A stretch of 64,000 bases of DNA. Origin: Flavobacterium cucumis. GTDB lineage: Bacteria; Bacteroidota; Bacteroidia; Flavobacteriales; Flavobacteriaceae. The stretch spans positions 558,001 to 622,000 of the forward strand of contig NZ_FRYK01000001.1 in assembly GCF_900148835.1 (NCBI RefSeq). The letters are read 5' to 3'. Of this stretch, positions 1 through 8,251 are shown piece after piece. Below the pieces are notes generated by a model that did not search any database, was not told the DNA's origin, and was given only the letters and a program-made list of their open reading frames with translations. Numbering within the stretch: the stretch's first letter is position 1; every line of letters begins with the position of its first letter. The position numbers and the translations under genes were made by a program.

Positions 1-1446
1 GAACAAATAGAAGAAATTGAAAATTTTGAAGCCAATAAAATATTATATGACGATAAAGGGAAAGCTACTAAAGAGAAGAAAGCCTATGATAAGTATTTGC
101 TCTTGTTTGATAAGTTAATTACAGAATGGGAAGAACATGTTGCGAAATATAGTGGTTTAACTACCGAAGATGAAAAACAAGTTTGGCTAGCCAAATTGAA
201 TACTATTTTGTTAAGAAAAGAAAAAGCAATTGTAGATCATAAGTTATTAGGACATAAAGAACTTATAGAAAATGCAATGCGCACAATAAATAAGTTAGAT
301 GGTCTCGACCTATTTTTAGCAAATCTTATGAATTCAAGAAATGTTATGGAAAACACTGCAAAAACCGGCATACAGTCATTAGAGACTTTTCACGACATCA
401 ATTTTATTCCTTATGATTTTATGTCGAATAAAAATGGCTGGACAAAATTATCAATTGAAAAAAAAGAACTGGATGAGTTATATGAAATTGCTAAAATCCA
501 CAAAGATAATTTTCCTGAGGAGATTATTTCAATAGACTATGATGAGAAAAACATTATCGGGATCGAATTAGAATTCTCAATTGTTACCTTACAAAGAAGT
601 TGGTTCTCTTTATCTTCATTGGTGTCTAATTTTTTTAAATGGACAGAAGCCAAATCTATTTCGGATGGAGAAACAATCCATAACGATTTTCTACTTCCTG
701 CTTATCCAAAAAAAATGATTCTTATTAAAAATCTTAAGATCAATATCGACCCTACTCTATCAGCAGAACTGGTGAGTAATATAAATCAGTTAATTTCTTT
801 CGGACCTATAATAATGAAAAGTCAACTTTTTGTAAACTCTAATAACAATGTTAGTTTTATAAAAGCTGTAAGAAATAAAGAAACTTTACGATCAAGTAAT
901 GTAAAATACTACAATGAAAAAGTAAAAATCAATAAAGTTGAGAAACTTAATACCGCAGTAAAACCTTCAGTTAGTACTCCTAATATTGCTATCTCAGCGA
1001 CAAGAACTACAATGCGAACTAAACCCGTCTTTCCTGAAAAGAAGGTGCTCGCCTCTAAACCAATTTTGGTAAACCCCGTTTTGTTTCAGCCCGCTACTAT
1101 AGCACCTATCAATACTGGAAATTTAACGTCGATTATTGTCAATATCAAAGACGCAATAACAAAACAAGCCATTTATAAGTCCGAAATATCAATAATTGGA
1201 AATAATAATGCTTTTTTTAAAGAAATTGAATCCGATAAAGAAGGTGCTACGGAATTAAAACTTCCAATTGGAAATTATAAAATTATAATTATTAAAGATG
1301 GATATGCTGCATTTGAAGAAGAATTGAAAATTGAAAATCAAAATACGATATCAAAAGCGTATTTTTTAAAACCTCAATCGGTTAACTACGATAGTTTTTT
1401 CCTAATTGGTATGATTTGCGAAAAACTACCTAAAATTCCTAGATAA
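1..1446 (+). CDS. Hypothetical protein with C-terminal carboxypeptidase-regulatory-like domain, 5' end outside window
   Basis: The frame is open from base 1 to the TAA at 1444-1446, so the N-terminus lies outside the window. The TTG at 97 is in frame but the reading frame continues upstream of it, so it is not taken as the start. I do not recognise the main body. It begins with a charged, helix-like region, followed by a mixed alpha/beta part. A Pro/Ala/Thr-rich linker (about bases 950-1110) leads to a final ~85 residues resembling a carboxypeptidase-regulatory or PEGA-type beta-sandwich, ending in a hydrophobic tail. It lies 22 bases before a signal-less muramidase on the same strand, so the two may be co-transcribed. 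That context fits a phage-like or contractile-injection cargo region, but no structural phage gene is visible to prove it. Confidence 0.6.
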   Translation, partial: EQIEEIENFEANKILYDDKGKATKEKKAYDKYLLLFDKLITEWEEHVAKYSGLTTEDEKQVWLAKLNTILLRKEKAIVDHKLLGHKELIENAMRTINKLDGLDLFLANLMNSRNVMENTAKTGIQSLETFHDINFIPYDFMSNKNGWTKLSIEKKELDELYEIAKIHKDNFPEEIISIDYDEKNIIGIELEFSIVTLQRSWFSLSSLVSNFFKWTEAKSISDGETIHNDFLLPAYPKKMILIKNLKINIDPTLSAELVSNINQLISFGPIIMKSQLFVNSNNNVSFIKAVRNKETLRSSNVKYYNEKVKINKVEKLNTAVKPSVSTPNIAISATRTTMRTKPVFPEKKVLASKPILVNPVLFQPATIAPINTGNLTSIIVNIKDAITKQAIYKSEISIIGNNNAFFKEIESDKEGATELKLPIGNYKIIIIKDGYAAFEEELKIENQNTISKAYFLKPQSVNYDSFFLIGMICEKLPKIPR

Positions 1447-1468
1447 TTTTTAATTAAAATTATTCCTT

Positions 1469-2296
1469 ATGAGAACCATAAAATACAATATTAAAGCTCC
1501 CGAAGTAATACTACTTTGTGAAATGCTTAATAATTTAGGCTACAACTTAATAGTTTCCAACTCATTCACTGTAGAGGTCGATAATGCCGTTAAAGATTTT
1601 CAAACCAAAAACAATCTAATAGTTGATGGAATTGTAGGCACAAAAAGTTGGTCGAAATTATATGAATTGAATTTCCAATTTACAAATCACAATAGTAAAT
1701 TTTTATCGGAAAACGATTTAATTCATTTTGCCGATGTTTTTGAACTAGAACTAGCAACTGTAAAAGCAGTCAACGAAATTGAAAGTAGTGGAAAAGGCTT
1801 TTTGTTGAGTGGAAAACCTAAAATTTTGTTTGAAGGTCATGTTTTTTGGAGAGAATTAGAAAAAAGAGGGATTGATCCGAATACATACTACACGAATACT
1901 ACTGCTAACATACTATATAAAAATTGGACCAAAAAAAATTATCTTGGAGGAGAAGCAGAGCATTTGAGACTACAAAAAGCGAAACAATTAGGTTCTGATC
2001 AAAGGTTTATTGATGCGGCAAATGCATCAGCTTCTTGGGGGTGTTTTCAAATTATGGGGTTTCACGCTTTGTCATTGAACTATTCAAGCATCGATAATTT
2101 TATTGAAAAAATGTATGCAAACGAAGGTGAGCATCTTCATGCTTTCGGTCAGTTTTTAAAAACAAATCACTTGATCTCATATTTACAAAATAAAAATTGG
2201 TCCGAGTTTGCAAAACGTTACAACGGAGCATCATACAAAGTCAATAAATATGATACAAAATTGGCAATGGCCTATGCAAAATATTCAAAACAATAG
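1469..2296 (+). CDS. N-acetylmuramidase (phage-endolysin type) with N-terminal peptidoglycan-binding domain
   Basis: This is a predicted peptidoglycan hydrolase cutting the MurNAc-GlcNAc backbone. Residues about 10-65 form a peptidoglycan-binding-1 domain (core VDGIVGTKSWSKL). Residues about 80-275 match the N-acetylmuramidase family formerly called DUF3380, as in phage endolysins. The family signature VNEIESSGKGF is present, with Glu103 the likely catalytic acid, along with an LFEGHVFW motif and ASWGCFQIMGFH. There is no signal peptide or membrane segment, so the enzyme needs a holin-like route, an injection device or cell lysis to reach its substrate. It sits between an unknown partial gene and a small unknown gene on the same strand. 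It could be a prophage lysin remnant or an effector of a contractile system; the sequence here cannot separate the two. Confidence 0.88.
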   Translation: MRTIKYNIKAPEVILLCEMLNNLGYNLIVSNSFTVEVDNAVKDFQTKNNLIVDGIVGTKSWSKLYELNFQFTNHNSKFLSENDLIHFADVFELELATVKAVNEIESSGKGFLLSGKPKILFEGHVFWRELEKRGIDPNTYYTNTTANILYKNWTKKNYLGGEAEHLRLQKAKQLGSDQRFIDAANASASWGCFQIMGFHALSLNYSSIDNFIEKMYANEGEHLHAFGQFLKTNHLISYLQNKNWSEFAKRYNGASYKVNKYDTKLAMAYAKYSKQ

Positions 2297-2314
2297 CACA
2301 ATACATTTAAAGTT

Positions 2315-2689
2315 ATGAGTTATCACGTTCAACAAATGTTTGAGGTGTTGTCTGACAGAAAACTAAAAAAACAAGAGGTCCATAGTGATCGGGATTATGA
2401 TGGCGGAGGGTGGTTTGATGAAAAAACAACCTCTCTTTATCTTTATTCAGACAAAAGCTTTGCTCTCATAATAGAATCATTTACAAGTGTTTCTTCGGGC
2501 GGATTTTCTATACCTTCTCAAAGTAAAAATGAGCATTATGGTAGTTGGGATATCATTGAAGAATATAATTTGCTATATCTAATCCTTTTTTATCAGGATG
2601 GTTCTCAAGAAAAATTGCAAACAAAAAATTTAGGCACGGGTTTACATGAACTAAATTATCAAATTTGGCATAGGTATTTAATAGAATGA
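2315..2689 (+). CDS. Small hypothetical protein, possible partner of the upstream muramidase
   Basis: This 124-residue protein has no signal peptide and no membrane segment. It is rich in aromatic residues and predicted beta strands, with a central GSWDIIEEYNLLYLILFYQDG segment split by turns, giving it the look of a small lipocalin-like or single-domain beta protein. I do not recognise the family. It starts 18 bases after the muramidase stop on the same strand and is followed by a strong terminator, so it is the last gene of that unit. An immunity or accessory role for the muramidase is possible by position only. Confidence 0.6.
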   Translation: MSYHVQQMFEVLSDRKLKKQEVHSDRDYDGGGWFDEKTTSLYLYSDKSFALIIESFTSVSSGGFSIPSQSKNEHYGSWDIIEEYNLLYLILFYQDGSQEKLQTKNLGTGLHELNYQIWHRYLIE

Positions 2690-2690
2690 A

Positions 2691-2723
2691 AAATCCCAGA
2701 TTCCAATTAAAAATCTGGGATTT
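2691..2723. terminator. Bidirectional intrinsic terminator
   Basis: A perfect 12-bp stem (AAATCCCAGATT at 2691-2702 with its complement at 2712-2723) encloses a 9-base loop. It lies between two converging genes (ends at 2689 and 2745) and has A/T runs on the outside of both arms, so it can serve both strands. Confidence 0.8.
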
Positions 2724-2744
2724 AAATCTTGCGATATTATTAAA

Positions 2745-3440
2745 TTACTCTCTCGATCCTAAAATTTGGAAAGCCCAATACAATAAAGACGCTAAAGCAC
2801 CTAAAGCTGCCACCACATAAGTTCTTGCTGCCCATTTTAATGAATCTTCTGCACCTGCATATTCTTGTTGGCTCACCATGTTTTTATTTTTCAACCATGC
2901 TAATGCTCTGTTACTTGCATCGTATTCCACCGGAAGCGTAACGAAACTGAAGGTAGTTGCAATAGCCATTAAAATTAAACCTGCAACCGCAACGTAAAAA
3001 CCAATACTAGATTTTGATGCAAAGCCTAAAATCAAACCACCCATAATTAACCATTGCGACATACTTGACGAAATGTTTACCACAGGCACCATTTTAGAAC
3101 GCATCGTTAACCAACTGTAAGCATGCGCATGTTGCACAGCATGCCCAACTTCGTGAGCCGCTACCGCAGCCGCAGCCGCATTTCTTTGATTGTAAACTGC
3201 TTCTGATAAGTTTACCGTTTTATCCATCGGATTGTAATGATCCGTTAATCTTCCTGGTGTTGAAATGACTTTTACGTCAAAAATTCCGTGATCGTGAAGC
3301 ATTTTCTCTGCGATTTCAGCACCACTCATTCCATTGCGTAACGAAACTTTTGAATAGTGTTCAAACTTACTCTTCAAACGCGAGCTTACTAACCAACTTA
3401 CTAGAGCAATCGCTCCAATCATGATATAATATCCTAACAT
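2745..3440 (-). CDS. Membrane-bound zinc metallopeptidase (YugP / PF04298 family)
   Basis: The 231-residue protein starts with a membrane segment (about residues 5-20). A soluble part follows with the zinc-protease motif HEVGHAVQH (about residues 96-104), where the two His are metal ligands and Glu is the catalytic base. Three further hydrophobic helices lie at about 128-145, 150-168 and 208-228. The layout and length match the neutral zinc metallopeptidase family named after Bacillus YugP. The active site probably faces the cytoplasm or the membrane surface, and the physiological substrate is unknown. The gene lies just downstream of the small coiled-coil membrane gene on the same strand and ends at a shared bidirectional terminator. 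Confidence 0.85.
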   Translation of the reverse strand: MLGYYIMIGAIALVSWLVSSRLKSKFEHYSKVSLRNGMSGAEIAEKMLHDHGIFDVKVISTPGRLTDHYNPMDKTVNLSEAVYNQRNAAAAAVAAHEVGHAVQHAHAYSWLTMRSKMVPVVNISSSMSQWLIMGGLILGFASKSSIGFYVAVAGLILMAIATTFSFVTLPVEYDASNRALAWLKNKNMVSQQEYAGAEDSLKWAARTYVVAALGALASLLYWAFQILGSRE

Positions 3441-3542
3441 ATCTATTTTTTTTATTTCTAAATTTACTAAACTTATACAAATTACAAGCCAAAGTTACAA
3501 AATGCCAATTTGGCATTCGTTAAATATTTCTAAAAACAATTA

Positions 3543-3965
3543 TTACTCTTGCATCTGTTTTACTGGGGATTTCTTTGAAACATCCATCACGGGAACCATT
3601 CCGTTTGTTGGCACATAGATAATTTGTGGCAAATCGCCTTTATCTGCTAACTTTTCCAAGGTTCTGATGAATAAATATTGGTTATAGGTTTCACTCAAAG
3701 TTCCGTTTTCAACTCGCATCGCTTCTGCCATTCCTCTTGCTCGTTCGATTTCGGCTTGTGCGTTTAATTTTTCGGCTTCTAATTTGGCCTTAGCTTCTTC
3801 AACTAAAATTCTACGGTTTTGTTCGGCTTTAGCCATTTCCGCTTTTCCTGCCATTTCTTGTTGCCATACGTTATATCTTGGCAAACCAAACATTAAAGCA
3901 GCAATAAAAACAAATACCATTACAATAATACCTGTGACTAATTTACCTAAATTTCTCTTTTCCAT
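3543..3965 (-). CDS. Small membrane protein resembling the C-terminal part of SPFH/stomatin proteins
   Basis: The product has 140 residues. A single membrane segment at about residues 8-28 is followed by a long charged Ala/Glu/Lys-rich helix (about 35-90, repeated AEA/KAEQN/AEIERAR pattern). A tail then reads IIYVPTNGMVPV, like the end of band-7/stomatin proteins. The central SPFH beta domain that should precede the helix is absent, so this is either a minimal relative or an independent coiled-coil membrane protein. It lies upstream of the zinc metallopeptidase on the same strand with a 100-base gap. Stomatin-like proteins commonly work with membrane proteases, which makes a functional link plausible but unproven. 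Confidence 0.6.
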   Translation of the reverse strand: MEKRNLGKLVTGIIVMVFVFIAALMFGLPRYNVWQQEMAGKAEMAKAEQNRRILVEEAKAKLEAEKLNAQAEIERARGMAEAMRVENGTLSETYNQYLFIRTLEKLADKGDLPQIIYVPTNGMVPVMDVSKKSPVKQMQE

Positions 3966-4030
3966 TTTTTATAGTTTTAATTTATCTATTATACGTAAAA
4001 AACGAAAAATGTTACAAAAACGAGAAGAAA

Positions 4031-4077
4031 AAACCGCTGATTCGCTGATTTTAAATCAATCTACGAATCTGCGGTTT
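4031..4077. repeat. REP-like imperfect palindrome (element 1)
   Basis: Arm 4031-4044 (AAACCGCTGATTCG) and arm 4064-4077 are inverted with one mismatch, and the AT-rich centre is itself nearly palindromic. It lies in the 221-base gap between leuS and the stomatin-tail gene. On the minus strand a T-rich run follows, so it could also end leuS transcription. Confidence 0.6.
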
Positions 4078-4083
4078 AAAATT

Positions 4084-4173
4084 TCTCACATCGTTTGTCA
4101 CTCTGAAATCGAAGATTCAACAAAGTTAAAGAGTCTCCATAAAGTTTGTGTGAGATGCTTTCAGCATGACAAA
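4084..4173. repeat. REP-like element 2 with interleaved inverted arms
   Basis: TCTCACA (4084-4090) is complementary to TGTGAGA (4149-4155). TTTGTCACTCTGAAA (4094-4108) is complementary at 13 of 15 bases to 4159-4173. The pairs are interleaved rather than nested, so only one pair can form a hairpin at a time. The fragment GAGATGCTTTCAGCATGACA resembles short intergenic repeats I remember from many Bacteroidetes genomes; copy number cannot be judged here. Confidence 0.55.
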
Positions 4174-4186
4174 ATTGTGGGTGAGT

Positions 4187-7100
4187 TTATCCCACCAAAT
4201 TAATAATCTTACCAGGAACGATAATCACTTTGTTTGGTGTTCTTCCTTGTAATTGGTTTTGTGTTCTTTCATCCGCCATTACGATTTCTTCGATTTGAGC
4301 TGCTGTTAAATCTAAAGGCAACTTAATCGTGAAACGCATTTTTCCATTAAATGAAACTGGATATTCTTTCTCAGATTCTACTAAATATTTTTCTTCAAAT
4401 TTAGGAAATGCGACCGTTGCGACAGAACCTTCATGACCTAAAGCATTCCATAATTCCTCCGCAATATGAGGTGCATAAGGCGAAACTAAAACTGCTAATG
4501 GTTCTAAAATCGCTCGGTGATGACATTTTTGTTGGGCCAACTCATTCACACAAATCATAAACTGTGAAACCGAAGTATTGAACGAGAAATTCTCGATATC
4601 TTCCGTAACCTTTTTGATGGTTTTGTGTAACGATTTGTACATATCGGCTGTTGGTTCGTCATTGGTGATGTTCAAACCGTTGTCATCAAAATACAAACGC
4701 CATAATTTTTTCAAGAAACCATAAACTCCAGTAATTCCAGCAGTATTCCAAGGTTTTGCTTGCTCTAATGGCCCTAAGAACATTTCATACAAACGCAAGG
4801 TATCCGCACCGTATTCATTACAAATATCATCTGGATTGACTACGTTGTATTTCGATTTCGACATTTTTTCTACTTCACGACCTACAATGTATTTACCATC
4901 TTCTAAAATGAATTCCGCATCTTTATAATCTGAATATAATGGATGCGCTTTGAATTTTTCAATGTTTAATTCGTTTGTGATGTCGTTTATGCAAGATAAA
5001 TCAACATGTATAGGCAAGGCCAATGGTTCTGCATCAAACCAAACAGCACTTTTAACCCCAATTTTTATATACTCATTTAAAATTTCCTCTTTAATTCTCT
5101 CAATTTCTGAGTTGTTAATTTTATTAATTAAATCACCGTATATATTTTTTGATAATAAATAAGTTTTCTTATTAACTTTTAATGATTTAACTAATTCACT
5201 TGTGTCAACAATTTGAACATGTTGATACATAATGTATACAAAAGCACTCATTCCCAAAATCATTCCTTGATTGATTAATTTTTTGAATGGTTCTTCTGTT
5301 GGAGCGAAACCTCTGTCTTTTAAGAATTTGTTCCAAAAACGAGAGTATAATAAATGTCCGGTTGCGTGCTCGCTTCCTCCAATGTATAAATCTACATTTT
5401 CCCAATATTTTAGTGCATCTTCGCTAGCAAAATCATTTTCATTTTGAGCATCCATATAACGCATCCAATACCAAGAAGAACCTGCCCAACCCGGCATGGT
5501 GTTTAATTCCAAAGGAAAAACATTCACGTTATCTATTAACTGATTACTAACCACTGAACACTGAACACTATCCCAAGCCCAATGCGTAGCGTTTCCTAAT
5601 GGTGGTTGGCCATCTTCGGTTGGTAAGTATTTTTCAACTTCTGGTAGCACGATTGGTAAATGTTTTTTATCAATCATTTGTGGTAAACCATTCACGTAAT
5701 ATACTGGAAATGGTTCGCCCCAATAGCGTTGGCGAGAGAAAACGGCATCGCGTAAACGGTAATTTACTTTTGCTTTTCCTGCTCCTATTTTTTCTAATGC
5801 TTCAATTGCTTTTTTCGTTCCCGATTTATAATCTAAACCATTTAAGAAATCCGAATCTACTAATTCGAAACCGCCTTTTTCACCGTAAGCGGCTTCTGAA
5901 ATATCTTGGTTGAAAATATTTTTAATGGCTGGCATTCCGTGAGTTCCTTTGAAGAAATTCGCGAACGCATAATCACGTTCATCGCCACAGGGAACCGCCA
6001 TAACTGCTCCAGTTCCATAACCCGCTAAAACGTAATCGCCAATCCAAACTGGAATGGGTTCTTTTGTGAAAGGATGTTCGGCATACGCTCCAGTGAAAAC
6101 ACCTGAAATCGTTTTCACATCTGCCATTCTTTCTCTTTCCGAACGTTTTGCTGTAGCTTCAACATAAGCATCAACCGCTGCTTTTTGTTCTGGAGTGGTA
6201 ATTTGTGCAACCAAATCGTGCTCTGGCGCTAATGTCATAAACGTCACTCCGAAAATCGTATCAGGACGAGTAGTGAAAACTTCAATTGTTGCTGGAAGTT
6301 GGAAGTTGGAAGTTGGAAGAACGTTAAAAGTCACACTTGCTCCGACAGATTTACCAATCCAATTTCTTTGTGATTCTTTAATGGATTCACTCCAATCGAT
6401 GGTTTCTAAACCTTGTAACAAACGTTCCGCGTAAGCAGAAATTCGCATTGACCATTGTGTCATTTTTTTACGAATAACAGGATGTCCACCACGTTCTGAA
6501 ACACCGTTTACGATTTCGTCATTCGCCAAAACCGTTCCTAATGCCGGGCACCAGTTAACTTCGGTTTCGGCTAAATAGGTTAATCTATATTGTAATAAGA
6601 TTTTTTGTTGTTCTTCAGAAGAAAACGATTTCCAATCTTCAGCAGAAAAAGGTACAATATTATCATCACAAACCGCATTTACATTCGCATTTCCGTTTTT
6701 TTCAAATTCTTGAATTAACGTACAAATGCTTTCTGCTTTATCCGAATTATTATTGTACCAAGATTCGAATAATTGAATGAAAATCCACTGTGTATGTTTG
6801 TAATAATCCGGATTTGAAGTACGTACTTCTCTACTCCAATCAAACGAAAAACCAATTTTATCTAATTGCTCACGGTAGCGTGCAATATTCTCACGAGTTG
6901 TTTTCTCTGGATGTTGCCCCGTTTGAATTGCATATTGTTCGGCTGGCAAACCAAACGAATCATATCCTTGCGGATGCAACACATTAAACCCTTGATGTCT
7001 TTTATATCTTGCGACAATATCAGAAGCAATGTAACCCAGCGGATGCCCCACGTGTAAACCCGCTCCAGAAGGATAAGGAAACATGTCTAATACATAGTAT

Positions 7101-7195
7101 TTAGGCTTTTCTGAATTATTTGATGCAGCAAAAGTTTGGTTTTTTGCCCAATATTGTTGCCATTTGGCTTCGATGTCGTTATGGAAGTACTTCAT
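4187..7195 (-). CDS. leuS: Leucine--tRNA ligase, enlarged
   Basis: This is a class Ia synthetase charging tRNA-Leu. The HIGH-type motif is HVGH (residues 48-51) and the KMSKS loop is at 777-781. The CP1 editing domain carries TTRPDTIFG, and the catalytic core shows MPGWAGSSWYWMRY and a C-terminal anticodon-binding part. At 1002 residues it is longer than the usual bacterial enzyme (about 860-880), and longer than I expect for flavobacteria. The excess includes a Lys/Ile/Asn-rich stretch at about residues 655-725 before KMSKS. Two short segments are encoded by heptamer repeats: residues 293-301 at the edge of the editing domain and about 543-552 in a surface loop. All catalytic motifs are intact, so it should be functional. 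The probable mRNA leader contains an opposed heptamer array. Confidence 0.97.
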   Translation of the reverse strand: MKYFHNDIEAKWQQYWAKNQTFAASNNSEKPKYYVLDMFPYPSGAGLHVGHPLGYIASDIVARYKRHQGFNVLHPQGYDSFGLPAEQYAIQTGQHPEKTTRENIARYREQLDKIGFSFDWSREVRTSNPDYYKHTQWIFIQLFESWYNNNSDKAESICTLIQEFEKNGNANVNAVCDDNIVPFSAEDWKSFSSEEQQKILLQYRLTYLAETEVNWCPALGTVLANDEIVNGVSERGGHPVIRKKMTQWSMRISAYAERLLQGLETIDWSESIKESQRNWIGKSVGASVTFNVLPTSNFQLPATIEVFTTRPDTIFGVTFMTLAPEHDLVAQITTPEQKAAVDAYVEATAKRSERERMADVKTISGVFTGAYAEHPFTKEPIPVWIGDYVLAGYGTGAVMAVPCGDERDYAFANFFKGTHGMPAIKNIFNQDISEAAYGEKGGFELVDSDFLNGLDYKSGTKKAIEALEKIGAGKAKVNYRLRDAVFSRQRYWGEPFPVYYVNGLPQMIDKKHLPIVLPEVEKYLPTEDGQPPLGNATHWAWDSVQCSVVSNQLIDNVNVFPLELNTMPGWAGSSWYWMRYMDAQNENDFASEDALKYWENVDLYIGGSEHATGHLLYSRFWNKFLKDRGFAPTEEPFKKLINQGMILGMSAFVYIMYQHVQIVDTSELVKSLKVNKKTYLLSKNIYGDLINKINNSEIERIKEEILNEYIKIGVKSAVWFDAEPLALPIHVDLSCINDITNELNIEKFKAHPLYSDYKDAEFILEDGKYIVGREVEKMSKSKYNVVNPDDICNEYGADTLRLYEMFLGPLEQAKPWNTAGITGVYGFLKKLWRLYFDDNGLNITNDEPTADMYKSLHKTIKKVTEDIENFSFNTSVSQFMICVNELAQQKCHHRAILEPLAVLVSPYAPHIAEELWNALGHEGSVATVAFPKFEEKYLVESEKEYPVSFNGKMRFTIKLPLDLTAAQIEEIVMADERTQNQLQGRTPNKVIIVPGKIINLVG
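5539..5570. repeat. Heptamer tandem array inside leuS
   Basis: ACTGATT, ACTAACC, ACTGAAC, ACTGAAC and a partial ACTA follow without interruption. On the leuS strand this encodes about residues 543-552 (SVQCSVVSNQ) in a loop before the conserved FPLELNTMPGWAGSSW core. The unit matches arrays at 8251, 8531 and 63954. Confidence 0.75.
6293..6319. repeat. Heptamer tandem array inside leuS (TGGAAGT x3.9)
   Basis: Three perfect TGGAAGT units plus six bases of a fourth span 27 bp. They keep the leuS frame and encode exactly nine residues, LPTSNFQLP (293-301), next to the conserved editing-domain strand IEVFTTRPDT. Confidence 0.85.
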
Positions 7196-7203
7196 TTGTT
7201 TTG

Positions 7204-7266
7204 GTTTCAGGTTTCAGGTTTCAGGTTAAAAAAGTTTTATCAAACTTGAAACTTGAAACCTGAAAC
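7204..7266. repeat. Opposed heptamer array in the leuS leader
   Basis: Left arm: GTTTCAG three times plus GTT (7204-7227). Right arm: AACTTGA, AACTTGA, AACCTGA, AACT (7243-7266). The arms are complementary and can fold into a hairpin. The array ends 8 nt before the leuS start codon (7195, minus strand). Confidence 0.85.
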
Positions 7267-7279
7267 TAAAATTTCGGTG

Positions 7280-7287
7280 CAAAAATA
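7280..7287 (-). promoter_or_regulatory. Possible -7 element for leuS
   Basis: On the minus strand this reads TATTTTTG, matching the flavobacterial -7 pattern TAnnTTTG. No clear TTG is seen 17-23 bases further upstream. If used, transcription would start near 7275 and the opposed heptamer hairpin would lie in the leuS mRNA leader. Confidence 0.35.
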
Positions 7288-7375
7288 CATTTTATAATAC
7301 TAAAGTTAAAACTTTGTTGTTATATTCTATGTAAACAAAATATCTTTACTATTTTTACGCCTTAAATAGAATTAT

Positions 7376-8251
7376 ATGGCATCATCTTTTGAAAATTACA
7401 ACAAACGACGTTTGATTTCATCCTACTTTTCGGTAGTATTGAGTATCTTTTTAGTATTGTTCCTTTTGGGAGCTTTGGGGCTTTTTGTAATTAATTCAAA
7501 GAAGATAACGAATGATTTTAAAGAAAACATTCCCATGACGGTTTTCTTTAATAACGATGCTAATGATTCGATTATCAATGCATTTGATACCGAAATGAAA
7601 AATGCAAAATTCATCAAAGAATATGCTTTTGTTCATAAGGATAGTGCCGCTAAAAACAATGTAGATATCGTAGGAAAAGATTTTATGGAATTTTTAGGGT
7701 TCAATCCGCTTCAAAACTCTTTTGACATTCATTTAAAAGGAGATTATGTTAATGCCGACAGTATTAAAATAATTGAGCGTAACATTCGTAAAAACGAAAT
7801 GATTTCAGAAATTATCTACGATAAAGAATTGGTAGACATGGTCAACGAAAACGTCACAAAAATTACGTTTTGGATTTTAATCATCAGTGGAATTTTAACG
7901 GTTGTAGCCATGTTATTAATCAACAGTTCGATGCGATTATCGATTTACTCGCACCGATTTACGATCAAAACCATGCAAATGGTAGGCGCTACAAAATCGT
8001 TCATTAGAAAACCCTTTATTTGGAGAAGTATTAAATTAGGATTAATTGGTTCTGGATTAGCTATTATCGGAATTATTGCTTTAGCTATTTATGTAGATGG
8101 TATATTCCCAAGTTTAGGCATTGCAAAAGATTACGTTTCTCTCGGAATAGTAATTGCTGGTGTTTTAGGAGTTGGTATTCTAATTACTTGGATTAGTACG
8201 TTCTTTGCAACACAACGTTTCTTGAATTTAAAAACAGACGATCTTTATTAG
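7376..8251 (+). CDS. ftsX: Cell division protein FtsX
   Basis: This is the permease-like subunit of the FtsEX complex, which links the divisome to peptidoglycan hydrolase activation. The 291-residue protein has an N-terminal cytoplasmic stretch and a first membrane helix (about 20-42). A periplasmic domain follows (about 45-160). Three more helices lie at about 163-183, 215-238 and 255-278, with the family motif MQMVGATKSFIRKPF between them. This is the standard FtsX layout. FtsE is not adjacent, which is common in Bacteroidetes. Downstream genes (DUF3098, uppP, truB) run on the same strand with short gaps. The stop overlaps the first base of a heptamer array. Confidence 0.93.
   Translation: MASSFENYNKRRLISSYFSVVLSIFLVLFLLGALGLFVINSKKITNDFKENIPMTVFFNNDANDSIINAFDTEMKNAKFIKEYAFVHKDSAAKNNVDIVGKDFMEFLGFNPLQNSFDIHLKGDYVNADSIKIIERNIRKNEMISEIIYDKELVDMVNENVTKITFWILIISGILTVVAMLLINSSMRLSIYSHRFTIKTMQMVGATKSFIRKPFIWRSIKLGLIGSGLAIIGIIALAIYVDGIFPSLGIAKDYVSLGIVIAGVLGVGILITWISTFFATQRFLNLKTDDLY

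Noticed and set aside
1..2689. Calling the left-edge cluster a prophage or injection system
   Set aside because: No structural phage, sheath, baseplate or holin gene is inside the window; kept only as a hypothesis.
3784..4203. Open frame on the plus strand across the stomatin-tail gene and the REP-like region
   Set aside because: It is antisense to a supported gene, and its second half is the translation of palindromic repeats; no family features.
5205..5405. Short frames antisense or out of frame inside leuS
   Set aside because: They overlap conserved LeuRS motifs and show no protein-like pattern.
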